DNA from: Opitutia bacterium UBA7374 | GTDB taxonomy: Bacteria > Verrucomicrobiota > Verrucomicrobiia > Opitutales > Coraliomargaritaceae | Direction of reading: 5' to 3' | DNA: 5,566 bases | Assembly (NCBI GenBank): GCA_002469895.1 | Contig: DKOA01000033.1 | Span: 1 to 5,566 of the forward strand | Shown here: piece by piece, positions 1-5,566 of the stretch | Layout: every line of letters begins with the position of its first letter | Numbering within the stretch: position 1 is the first letter of the stretch | Notes under the pieces: generated by a model | The model's input: only the letters and a program-made list of their open reading frames with translations | Told to the model about the DNA's origin: nothing | Databases searched by the model: none | Made by a program: the position numbers and the translations under genes

Positions 1-585
1 CTCTTCCTCGGTTGGTTTGGTTTCAACGGCGGATCAGTTCTTTCTGCTGACGTGACGTACGTTGGTCTTGTCTTCACAACCACAGCGATGGCTGCCTGTG
101 CGGGTGCTCTTGCTGCTATTGCCGTTTCATGGGTGTTCCTGAAGAAGCCTGATCTGTCTATGGCACTGAATGGTATTCTTGCCGGTTTGGTTGGTATTAC
201 AGCCAATGCAGACATCGTATCTCCGATGGGCTCTATCATTATAGGCCTGGTCGCTGGTGTGATCGTTGTCTTCTCAATTATCTTCTTCGATAAGATCCAA
301 ATCGACGATCCAGTCGGTGCGATCTCCGTGCATGGTATTTGCGGCATTTGGGGTATCCTTGCCTGCGCTATCTTTGACACCGGAGATAATGGGTATACAA
401 TCATCGGTCAGTTGATCGGTGTACTTGCTGTGGCGATCGCCGCCTTTGTTTTCTCCATTATCGTCTTTGGCATACTCAAGGCAACCATTGGTGTACGTGT
501 CAGTGCGGAAGAGGAAGCGGAAGGTCTTGATATTGGCGAACATGGCCAAGAAGCCTACCCAGACTTCGCATCCAGCGCCCGCTAA
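1..585 (+). CDS. amtB: Ammonium transporter AmtB, C-terminal part (5' end outside window)
   Basis: This is an inner-membrane channel of the Amt/Mep/Rh family that brings ammonium into the cell. The reading frame is open from base 1, so the visible 194 residues are the C-terminal half and the true start lies upstream; the GTG at 52 is internal. The fragment opens with the family signature GWFGFNGGS. About five hydrophobic segments follow, near fragment residues 20-45, 50-67, 72-95, 105-127 and 135-162. The pore histidine lies in DDPVGAISVHGICG (His codon 331-333) and corresponds to the second of the family's twin histidines. The cytoplasmic tail contains EEEAEGLDIGEHGQEAYPDF, the conserved C-terminal region that communicates with PII proteins. 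glnK begins 41 bases downstream on the same strand with no terminator between, so the two are probably co-transcribed. The promoter is outside the window. Confidence 0.96.
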   Translation, partial: LFLGWFGFNGGSVLSADVTYVGLVFTTTAMAACAGALAAIAVSWVFLKKPDLSMALNGILAGLVGITANADIVSPMGSIIIGLVAGVIVVFSIIFFDKIQIDDPVGAISVHGICGIWGILACAIFDTGDNGYTIIGQLIGVLAVAIAAFVFSIIVFGILKATIGVRVSAEEEAEGLDIGEHGQEAYPDFASSAR

Positions 586-626
586 AGGCTTGGAAAATAA
601 CTGAAAAGTTATAGCACAGTACTATC

Positions 627-965
627 ATGAAATTAATTAAAGCCATCATTAAGCCTTTCAAACTCGAGGAGGTGAAGGATGCTCTCTCTGAAATAGGTAT
701 CGAAGGAATGACCGTGACTGAAGTTAAAGGCTTCGGTCGACAAAAAGGTCATACTGAAATCTATCGCGGCAGTGAGTATACCGTCGACTTCTTGCCCAAG
801 GTCATGCTCGAAATCGTCGTTGATGACGAAGAAGCGCAAAAGACCGCCGAGGTAGTAGCCAATGCGGCTAAGACCGGTAAGATCGGTGATGGCAAGGTTT
901 TCGTTCTGGCTGTTGAGTCTGCCGTGCGTATTCGCACGGACGAGACTGGCAGTGATGCTCTCTAG
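627..965 (+). CDS. glnK: Nitrogen regulatory protein PII (GlnK type)
   Basis: This 112-residue protein has the usual length of a PII trimer subunit, which senses ATP/ADP, 2-oxoglutarate and, by covalent modification, glutamine status. It starts MKLIKAIIKPFK as the family does. The T-loop (about residues 37-55) contains GFGRQKGH with Gln39, the 2-oxoglutarate/Mg contact, and YRGSEYTVDFLPK with Tyr51, the classic uridylylation site, so control by a GlnD-type enzyme is plausible. The B-loop TGKIGDGKVFV (83-93) and the C-terminal VRIRTDE with Arg101 and Arg103 complete the nucleotide site. Position directly after amtB favours the GlnK role, blocking AmtB when ammonium is plentiful; GlnB and GlnK cannot be separated by sequence alone. 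No Shine-Dalgarno motif is visible before the ATG. A strong terminator follows. Confidence 0.96.
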   Translation: MKLIKAIIKPFKLEEVKDALSEIGIEGMTVTEVKGFGRQKGHTEIYRGSEYTVDFLPKVMLEIVVDDEEAQKTAEVVANAAKTGKIGDGKVFVLAVESAVRIRTDETGSDAL

Positions 966-993
966 CTGAAGCGAAGATCCAAAAGTTTCCACC

Positions 994-1030
994 AGCGGTC
1001 ACCCATAACGGGTGGCCGCTTTTTCTTTTT
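994..1030 (+). terminator. Intrinsic terminator after amtB-glnK
   Basis: An 11-base-pair stem (994-1004 with 1010-1020, one G-U pair) closes a five-base loop ATAAC and runs straight into TTTTCTTTTT. It lies 28 bases after the glnK stop. On the other strand the hairpin has no following T-run, so it is unlikely to stop the convergent aroB transcript. Confidence 0.92.
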
Positions 1031-1079
1031 ATGGATAGAGGAATGAAAGCAGAATGACTCTGCCTTAAATCATTTCGAC

Positions 1080-1107
1080 ATGCATTGCCTGCCCTTTGGC
1101 GGTGCAT
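1080..1107 (+). other. Possible RNA hairpin in the glnK-aroB intergenic stretch
   Basis: The stretch 1031-1223 between the convergent glnK and aroB units holds no convincing gene. Within it, ATGCATTGCC (1080-1089) can pair with GGCGGTGCAT (1098-1107) over ten pairs including two G-U pairs, with an eight-base loop. The G-U pairs form only in a + strand transcript, and a pyrimidine-rich TTCTCT follows, so it might be a weak back-up terminator. A second hairpin at 1046-1066 (eight pairs, loop 1054-1058) pairs better on the - strand and could help end the aroB transcript, although its T-run is poor. Both are weak. Confidence 0.25.
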
Positions 1108-1187
1108 TTCTCTGAGTAACACACTGGTCGGGTAGTACTATAAGAGCTATTGGTCGGGCTAGAGGTATCCGGGGTGCCTCATTCGGT

Positions 1188-1209
1188 AAGCCTTTGCCAA
1201 GCCTTTGCC
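1188..1209. repeat. 11-base tandem duplication
   Basis: AAGCCTTTGCC occurs twice back to back (1188-1198 and 1199-1209), just past the 3' end of aroB. It looks like a simple slippage duplication. No function is evident. Confidence 0.7.
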
Positions 1210-1223
1210 GCTTTGTTTCCTGT

Positions 1224-2318
1224 CTACGCTTTGGCGGATGCCTCTTCCCAGATACGTGTAATCTGAGTGGGGTCGATGCCATCGCTGGTCACAGCTTGTC
1301 CTATCTTCTGCAAAGTAACAAAACGCAGTTGCCCGCTACGGTTCTTTTTGTCCCGGCGCATTGCTTCCATGAGATCTTCAACGGGTAAGTTTTGCTTCAG
1401 GCGAACTGGTAGTTCATAGCGTTGGAGAAGATCGGATATCCGGGAAATCTCGCGGGCCTTGATATGCCCGAGTTCTACCGAAAGTATGGCAGCGAGATGG
1501 AGGCCGATGGCGACGGCCTCACCGTGCAGGTAGTCCCCGTATCCGGCTACGTTCTCAATGGCATGGGCAAAAGTATGCCCGAGATTGAGCAGGGCGCGTC
1601 CGCCGGAGGCAGCCGTTTCCTTTTCGTCTTCGGCAACAACGCGGGCTTTGATTGCACAGCAGCGGCGAATCATTTGGGCGAGCTCGGGGGAACCGGAGTG
1701 GAGAGTGTCCAAACGTTCGAGTTCATTGAAAAGTTCAGCATCTGCCAGTAGACCGTACTTGATGACTTCAGCCATACCTGCGGCAAATTCCCGTGCGGGC
1801 AGGGTTTGCAGGATTGTCGTATCGATGTAGACGGCTTCTGGTTGCCAGAAGGCACCAACGAGATTTTTGCCTTCAGGCAGATTGATGCCGGTTTTCCCAC
1901 CGACGGAGCTGTCGACCATGGCGAGCAGGGTCGTGGGTACTTGATGAAAGGAGATGCCGCGGAGATAGCTGGCGGCAACAAACCCGGCGAGGTCACCAAT
2001 GACACCACCGCCAAGGGCAAAGAGTACGCTGTCGCGGTTGAGCGCGCGATCCGCCAGAAAACTCAGGCTACGACTGAAGGGTTCGGTTGCTTTGGTCGGC
2101 TCTCCGGCGGGTAGGGCGAGGCATTCTTCAGGCTGTAACCCAAGATCAGCAAGGAGTGTTGGCTGGGCTTCGAGCAAGCCCTGGTCGACGATTGCGGCCA
2201 GTCCGTGGCCGGCATCGCGCAAGTGCCCGATCTGGCGGGCCAGTACTTCGCGTGGGGATTCGAAGTGAATGGGGTAGCTGCGGTCGGCTAGTTCAACTTG
2301 GAGTGCTTGGGTCTTCAT
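1224..2318 (-). CDS. aroB: 3-dehydroquinate synthase
   Basis: This cytoplasmic enzyme performs the second step of the shikimate pathway, converting DAHP to 3-dehydroquinate using NAD+ and a divalent metal, normally zinc. The 364 residues match the usual length. Visible motifs are PAGEPTKA (70-77), the NAD-binding GGGVIGDLAGF (103-113), VPTTLLAMVDSSVGGKTGIN (127-146), GMAEVIKYG (181-189), LNLGHTFAHAIE (244-255) and HGEAVAIG (265-272). The three metal ligands are all present as Glu184, His248 and His265, almost the E. coli numbering. The frame stays open a further 42 codons upstream to 2444, but that stretch lies inside ftsY and is not family-like, so the ATG at 2318 is chosen. Its first 26 bases overlap the end of ftsY, implying the last place in the ribH-nusB-ftsY-aroB run and probable translational coupling. 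No clear Shine-Dalgarno motif is seen. Confidence 0.96.
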   Translation of the reverse strand: MKTQALQVELADRSYPIHFESPREVLARQIGHLRDAGHGLAAIVDQGLLEAQPTLLADLGLQPEECLALPAGEPTKATEPFSRSLSFLADRALNRDSVLFALGGGVIGDLAGFVAASYLRGISFHQVPTTLLAMVDSSVGGKTGINLPEGKNLVGAFWQPEAVYIDTTILQTLPAREFAAGMAEVIKYGLLADAELFNELERLDTLHSGSPELAQMIRRCCAIKARVVAEDEKETAASGGRALLNLGHTFAHAIENVAGYGDYLHGEAVAIGLHLAAILSVELGHIKAREISRISDLLQRYELPVRLKQNLPVEDLMEAMRRDKKNRSGQLRFVTLQKIGQAVTSDGIDPTQITRIWEEASAKA

Positions 2319-3234
2319 CGTTGATACCAAAGATGGCGTTGGCGTAGTTGCTTGTCGAGAACGGCTGAAGGTCATCCGCTTGTTCACCGAGACCGACAAA
2401 GTAAATGGGTAATTGAAGCTGGCGGTAGATCCCGACGAGTGCACCCCCTCGGCTGGTTCCGTCGAGCTTGGTCACGATCAGTCCGGTCAAAGGGAAGGAT
2501 TGATTGAAAACCCGGGCCTGCTCGATCGAGTTTGTGCCGAGGCTGGCATCGACCACCAGCCAGCTGTGATGTGGAGCCGAAGGATCCTGTTTTTGCAGAA
2601 CACGCTGAAATTTCTCCAGTTCCTTCATCAAATTGTCTTTGGTGTGAAGGCGTCCCGCGGTATCGAGAATAAGAATGTCTTTGTTTCGGCTTTTGGCGGC
2701 ATCGTAGGCGTCGTAGGCAACCGCAGCCGAGTCGGCTCCATGCTGACTGGATACGATGTCGATCTCGAGTTGATCGGCCCAGTGGCGGATTTGCTCGTTG
2801 GCCGCTGCGCGGAAGGTATCGCAAGCGCCGAGTAGAACCTGTCGTCCTTCCTGTTTGTAGCGGTACCCGAGCTTGGCTGAGGTGGTGGTCTTGCCAGCGC
2901 CGTTGACGCCGATCAGGGCGACCACCTCGGGTTTGTTGACGCCCGGCTGGAAACGCCCTTCGGCGCCTTCGAGGACACGGGTCAATACAGCGGCCCCGAT
3001 TTGCGCGGCTTCTTGACTGCGCAGGGCTTTGTCTTTTTTGCAGGCAGTCTGAATTTCGTCGATGATTTCTTCGACCGTTTCATGGCCAAAGTCGGCGGTG
3101 TAGAGAGACTCCTCAAGTTCCTCGAGCGCGTCTGCATCGAGGTGACCGCTTGAAAAAAGCCTGCTGAAGGCCCGGCCAAAGGTGGGCGTCTGTTTAGCTA
3201 GCCCGTCCTTGAATTTTCGAAAGAGGCTGCGCAT
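2293..3234 (-). CDS. ftsY: Signal recognition particle receptor FtsY
   Basis: FtsY is the SRP-receptor GTPase, which docks ribosomes carrying membrane-protein chains at the inner membrane by pairing with Ffh. The 313 residues hold an N domain followed by the GTPase G domain. Counting from this ATG: GVNGAGKTTT (P-loop, 109-118), DTFRAAA (139-145), DTAGR (191-195), TKLDG (255-259) and GLGEQADDLQPF near 281. The acidic A domain of E. coli FtsY is absent; the protein begins at the basic RSLFRKFKDGL helix that likely touches the membrane. The usual TGQNA loop reads LGTNS here. An in-frame TTG at 3273, preceded by GAAGGA five bases away, would add 13 residues and overlap nusB by 32 bases. I prefer the ATG, seven bases past the nusB stop, because homology begins there and other genes here lack Shine-Dalgarno motifs; the start is uncertain. 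Confidence 0.93.
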   Translation of the reverse strand: MRSLFRKFKDGLAKQTPTFGRAFSRLFSSGHLDADALEELEESLYTADFGHETVEEIIDEIQTACKKDKALRSQEAAQIGAAVLTRVLEGAEGRFQPGVNKPEVVALIGVNGAGKTTTSAKLGYRYKQEGRQVLLGACDTFRAAANEQIRHWADQLEIDIVSSQHGADSAAVAYDAYDAAKSRNKDILILDTAGRLHTKDNLMKELEKFQRVLQKQDPSAPHHSWLVVDASLGTNSIEQARVFNQSFPLTGLIVTKLDGTSRGGALVGIYRQLQLPIYFVGLGEQADDLQPFSTSNYANAIFGINDEDPSTPS

Positions 3235-3241
3235 ATCCGAT

Positions 3242-3703
3242 TCAGTCTGCCGCTTGGCGGAGGGGTCGGCCAATGGAGTCCTTCATCTTATCGAGGATCC
3301 CGTTGATGAAGCGTTTGGAGTCCGGATTTGAGAAGATTTTACTCAAGTCAATGGCTTCGTTGATGCTGACGATGGGAGGAATGTCTTTACGATGGAGGAG
3401 TTCGTAGATCGCCAGTCGGAGGATCGCCAGGTCAATCTTGGCAATGCGCTCAAAGGTCCAGTTATTGGCGTGTTGCATGATCGCCTTGTCGATGTCCTCG
3501 ATTTGCTCGATGACACCATGAATGAGCTCTTCTGCAAAGGCGTAGTATGTGCGTTCAGACTCCTGATCTTCGATAAAAATGCGCAGGGCGTCATTCAGCT
3601 CGTCCGGCTTATTCAGTTCCCATTGGTAGAGGAACTGGATGGCGCAGGTACGGCAATCGCGTCGTTGAGAGCGTCGGTTTGGCTTTACGGGTTCGTTGTC
3701 CAT
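3242..3703 (-). CDS. nusB: Transcription antitermination factor NusB
   Basis: NusB is a small all-helical protein that binds boxA RNA together with NusE (ribosomal protein S10) and keeps RNA polymerase from stopping in rRNA operons. The 153 residues fit the family. The basic N-terminus (RRSQRRDCR, 10-18) leads into AIQFLYQWE, the expected first helix of the RNA-binding face. The most diagnostic part is NWTFERIAKIDLAILRLAIY (81-100), then IPPIVSINEAIDLSKIFS and SKRFINGILDK (129-139). The ATG at 3703 overlaps the last 19 bases of ribH, so translation may be coupled. The region before it is A-rich (TTTAAAAAACA) with no Shine-Dalgarno motif. A ribH-nusB pair is common across bacteria; here ftsY follows closely. 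Confidence 0.95.
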   Translation of the reverse strand: MDNEPVKPNRRSQRRDCRTCAIQFLYQWELNKPDELNDALRIFIEDQESERTYYAFAEELIHGVIEQIEDIDKAIMQHANNWTFERIAKIDLAILRLAIYELLHRKDIPPIVSINEAIDLSKIFSNPDSKRFINGILDKMKDSIGRPLRQAAD

Positions 3704-4158
3704 TGTTTTTTAAATTGGGCCATTTCGAGTGCAGCTATGGCGAATTCGTGACCCCGATCGATGGCTCCACGAGTACGTTCTTCCGCTTCTTCGCGGTTGT
3801 TCGCTACAATAATGCCATTGATCACAGGAATACGGTTTTGCGTAGATACTTGATGGAGAGCGTAGGCACAGCTGTCGGCAATAACGTTGTGATGGTTCGT
3901 CGCGCCGGCGACTACGACACCGAGTGCGATGATGGCATCGAAGCGCCCGGATTGAGCAAGCAGAGCGACTGCACCCGGAAGCTCGTTGGAACCGGGGACA
4001 CGCTCAATCTGCGGAGCCGGAGTACCGGCAGATTCGATGGCCGCAAGGGCACGCTGGAGCAGGGCATCAACCAAAGACTGGTTGAAGCGGGCGGCAACGA
4101 TGGCAATGTGCAGGCCTGAGCCATCAATGATTTGACTGGTTGGGTTATCTTGGCTCAT
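3685..4158 (-). CDS. ribH: 6,7-dimethyl-8-ribityllumazine synthase (riboflavin synthase beta chain)
   Basis: This enzyme joins 5-amino-6-ribitylaminouracil with 3,4-dihydroxy-2-butanone 4-phosphate, the penultimate step of riboflavin synthesis; the family forms pentamers or 60-subunit shells. From the ATG the protein has 157 residues, the normal length. Recognisable parts are IVAARFN (20-26, substrate-stacking Phe25), RVPGSNELP (53-61, Glu59), ALGVVVAGATNHH (78-90, catalytic His89), the Arg128 region EERTRG, and the C-terminal EFAIAALEMA. Several usually conserved positions differ: Asn58 where PGxF has Phe, Ala84 where Arg or Lys is usual, and Asn114 where FGV has Phe. An in-frame TTG at 4197 would add 13 residues, but these lie in a predicted hairpin and match no family N-terminus, so the ATG is chosen. 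It is the first gene of the - strand run. Confidence 0.93.
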   Translation of the reverse strand: MSQDNPTSQIIDGSGLHIAIVAARFNQSLVDALLQRALAAIESAGTPAPQIERVPGSNELPGAVALLAQSGRFDAIIALGVVVAGATNHHNVIADSCAYALHQVSTQNRIPVINGIIVANNREEAEERTRGAIDRGHEFAIAALEMAQFKKQWTTNP

Positions 4159-4258
4159 CAGTGGCAGTATCAAGACGTGCGGTTTGCCGGCTGGCAAGGA
4201 TAAGCACCGCGCACTTTAGGCTTCTAACTGTGGCTCCGGCGGCTCTAACTGACACTTC
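4159..4258. promoter_or_regulatory. Divergent ribH/tgt spacer with imperfect hairpin
   Basis: Both transcription units must start in or near these 100 bases, though I see no clean -35/-10 pair on either strand. Read on the ribH strand, GTGCGCGGT (4214-4206) pairs with ACCGCAC (4183-4177) with a two-base bulge. Inside it TTGCC (4197-4193) pairs with GGCAA (4188-4184) around an AGCC loop, with an eight-base bulge between the stems. The hairpin ends 18 bases before the ribH ATG. It does not match the FMN riboswitch consensus. Whether it is transcribed is unknown. Confidence 0.35.
4219..4251. repeat. Pair of short direct repeats upstream of tgt
   Basis: GGCTTCTAACTG (4219-4230) and GGCTCTAACTG (4241-4251) differ by one base and start 22 bases apart, close to two turns of DNA. 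The second ends seven bases before the tgt ATG. They could be an operator pair or a chance duplication. Confidence 0.5.
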
Positions 4259-5380
4259 ATGTTTAGGCTTTTAGAGAAAGATGGTGCGGCACGACGCGGA
4301 GAACTGCAAACCCGCCATGGTACAGTACAAACGCCAATCTTCATGCCAGTGGGCACGCAGGCCACAGTGAAGGGATTGACGCCCGCGCAGGTCGAGGAGG
4401 TGGGAGCGCAGATTATTTTGGGTAACACCTATCACTTGAACTTACGACCGGGCTCAGAACTGGTGCGGGACATGGGCGGCCTGCACAAGTTTATGCATTG
4501 GGATGGTCCAATCCTAACGGACAGCGGCGGCTTTCAGGTCTTCAGTTTATCCGAACTACGCAAAGTGACGGAGGCGGGGATTGAGTTTCGCTCGCACTTG
4601 GACGGAAGAAAGCTGTTTCTCAATCCGGAGAGTTGTTATCGCATACAAGCAAATCTGGGCTCAGATATTGCCATGGTTTTGGATGAGTGCCCGCCCTATC
4701 CCTGTGAGCGCTCGGCCTGTCAGGGAGCGGTTGAACGGACTGTGCGCTGGGCGGGGGAGTTTCTTCAACACGCAAAGGAAGACGGTTTTCTTGAGCGGGG
4801 GCACCACGTCTTCGCCATTCTGCAGGGTTCCGGTTATGAGGATTTGCGGCAAAGTTGTGGTTTGGCCTTAGCCGAGATGGATTTTCCCGGATATGCGGTC
4901 GGTGGTGTTAGTGTGGGCGAACCGGAAGAGGAAATGCTTCGTCAGGTGGCGGCTTGTGCCCCGGTTATGCCGGAGGGTAAGCCGCGTTACGTCATGGGCG
5001 TAGGGACGCCGCCCCAGTTGTTGCGGATGATTGCGCTGGGGATGGATATGTTTGACTGTGTCATGCCGACTCGTCTGGCGCGCCACGCGAACGCTTTCAC
5101 GCCCTCTGGTACAATCAATTTAAAGAACGAGCGTTTTCGCGATGATCCGCGACCAATCATGGAGTCGGAGAATTATACCTGTCGCAACTTTAGCCGGGCT
5201 TATTTACGCCATCTGGTCATGGCCAAAGAGTTATTGGCGTCCACTTTGTTGTCGCTGCACAACGTGCATTTCTTTCTCGATTTAATGGCACAGGCGCGGG
5301 CTCACATCGAGGCCGGCGATTTCGATTCGTGGAGTCGGGCCTGGATACAACGTTACGAATCGGGTAACGCAGGCGAATAG
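4259..5380 (+). CDS. tgt: Queuine/preQ1 tRNA-ribosyltransferase (tRNA-guanine transglycosylase)
   Basis: Bacterial Tgt swaps guanine 34 in the anticodon of Asp, Asn, His and Tyr tRNAs for preQ1, the committed tRNA step of queuosine synthesis. The 373 residues match the family. Motifs are TPIFMPVGTQATVKGL (25-40), TDSGGFQVFSL with the catalytic Asp88 (87-97), VLDECPPYP with Asp142, ILQGS with Gln189, GGVSVGEP (215-222) and MFDCVMPTR with the nucleophile Asp266 (264-272). The zinc site is unusual: the family pattern C-x-C-x2-C plus a distant His reads Ser303, Asn305, Cys308 and His334. Only the last two ligands remain, although spacing and surrounding sequence (YTCRNFSRAYLRHL) are normal. The ATG is secure because an in-frame TGA lies six bases upstream. 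No Shine-Dalgarno motif is seen. Catalytic residues are intact, so activity is expected, but folding without zinc is an open question. Confidence 0.95.
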   Translation: MFRLLEKDGAARRGELQTRHGTVQTPIFMPVGTQATVKGLTPAQVEEVGAQIILGNTYHLNLRPGSELVRDMGGLHKFMHWDGPILTDSGGFQVFSLSELRKVTEAGIEFRSHLDGRKLFLNPESCYRIQANLGSDIAMVLDECPPYPCERSACQGAVERTVRWAGEFLQHAKEDGFLERGHHVFAILQGSGYEDLRQSCGLALAEMDFPGYAVGGVSVGEPEEEMLRQVAACAPVMPEGKPRYVMGVGTPPQLLRMIALGMDMFDCVMPTRLARHANAFTPSGTINLKNERFRDDPRPIMESENYTCRNFSRAYLRHLVMAKELLASTLLSLHNVHFFLDLMAQARAHIEAGDFDSWSRAWIQRYESGNAGE

Positions 5381-5386
5381 ACGGGT

Positions 5387-5566
5387 TCAGGGGAGCATGA
5401 CGTCGGTTTCTCGTTGAAGCCAACGATAGAGATCTTCTGTCAGCGCTTCGCAGCCTTCGAGGCTTTCCTTGGTGGGGGTCTCGCTGATCGGGTTCTGGAT
5501 GAGTTCGCGTGCCAGCTCCCGGCTTATGCCGTCGAGTCGGGGCAACCAATCTTCGCGTATGGGAAA
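5387..5566 (-). CDS. C-terminal end of an unrecognised protein (start outside window)
   Basis: The - strand frame is open from the window edge to a TGA at 5387-5389, giving the last 59 residues of a protein I do not recognise. It reads as a soluble, charged, probably helical tail, with stretches such as LDGISRELARELIQNP and EALTEDLYRWLQRE and the terminal residues DVMLP. No membrane segment or known motif is visible. It converges on tgt with only six bases between the two stop codons, leaving no room for a terminator between them. The exactly opposed + strand frame is also open here, but it has no start and looks like an antisense shadow. Amino-acid composition favours the - strand. Confidence 0.65.
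   Translation of the reverse strand, partial: FPIREDWLPRLDGISRELARELIQNPISETPTKESLEGCEALTEDLYRWLQRETDVMLP

Noticed and set aside
1125..1158. TGGTCGGG repeated at 1125 and 1151 with TATAAG between, as a promoter for a small RNA
   Set aside because: No matching -35 element at suitable distance and no downstream gene or terminator to support it.
1422..1751. Open + strand frames within aroB, and similar ones across ftsY, nusB, ribH and tgt
   Set aside because: They lie opposite or out of frame with strongly identified genes, lack family-like sequence, and are expected by chance.
2319..2444. N-terminal extension of aroB by 42 residues
   Set aside because: This stretch is inside the conserved end of ftsY in another frame, and AroB homology begins at about the ATG at 2318.
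4159..4258. FMN riboswitch upstream of ribH
   Set aside because: The conserved FMN-element blocks are absent and the region is too short for the full aptamer.
5411..5426. Small hairpin TCGTTG/CAACGA after tgt as a terminator
   Set aside because: Only six pairs and no following T-run; it lies within the neighbouring coding frame.
5381..5566. Open + strand frame continuing past the tgt TAG to the window end, suggesting stop-codon readthrough
   Set aside because: It is codon-for-codon opposite the - strand frame, where rare TTA, CTA and TCA codons leave the antisense open. Tgt already has its full family length at the TAG.

Overview
The window carries seven recognisable bacterial housekeeping or nitrogen-control genes plus the tail of an eighth, unrecognised gene. 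No phage, insertion sequence, CRISPR array, tRNA or rRNA was seen. The organism is a bacterium of moderate GC content. The run ribH-nusB-ftsY, the style of the FtsY, RibH and NusB proteins, and the scarcity of Shine-Dalgarno motifs suggest the Verrucomicrobiota, perhaps an Opitutae/Puniceicoccales relative. That placement is an impression from gene order and sequence flavour, not a search result.

Layout. (1) Positions 1-1030, + strand: the C-terminal part of an AmtB ammonium transporter, then its PII partner GlnK, closed by a strong intrinsic terminator. (2) Positions 1031-1223: a short intergenic stretch between convergent units, holding weak hairpins and an 11-base tandem duplication but no convincing gene. 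(3) Positions 1224-4158, - strand: a compact run transcribed ribH, nusB, ftsY, aroB, with overlapping or nearly touching genes. (4) Positions 4159-4258: a 100-base divergent spacer with an imperfect hairpin just ahead of ribH and a pair of direct repeats ahead of tgt. (5) Positions 4259-5380, + strand: tgt, tRNA-guanine transglycosylase. (6) Positions 5387-5566, - strand: the C-terminus of an unidentified protein, ending six bases from the end of tgt.

How the genes work together. AmtB and GlnK form the classic ammonium-uptake pair, in which GlnK plugs the AmtB channel when nitrogen is sufficient. The - strand run joins four unrelated core functions: riboflavin synthesis, rRNA antitermination, membrane targeting of ribosomes, and the shikimate pathway. 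It therefore looks like a growth-linked housekeeping operon rather than a pathway cluster. Tgt makes the queuosine precursor modification in tRNA.

No new multi-gene system is evident. The most notable observations are at residue level: the Tgt lacks two of the four canonical zinc ligands, and the RibH has unusual residues around its active site. A possible structured leader precedes ribH.
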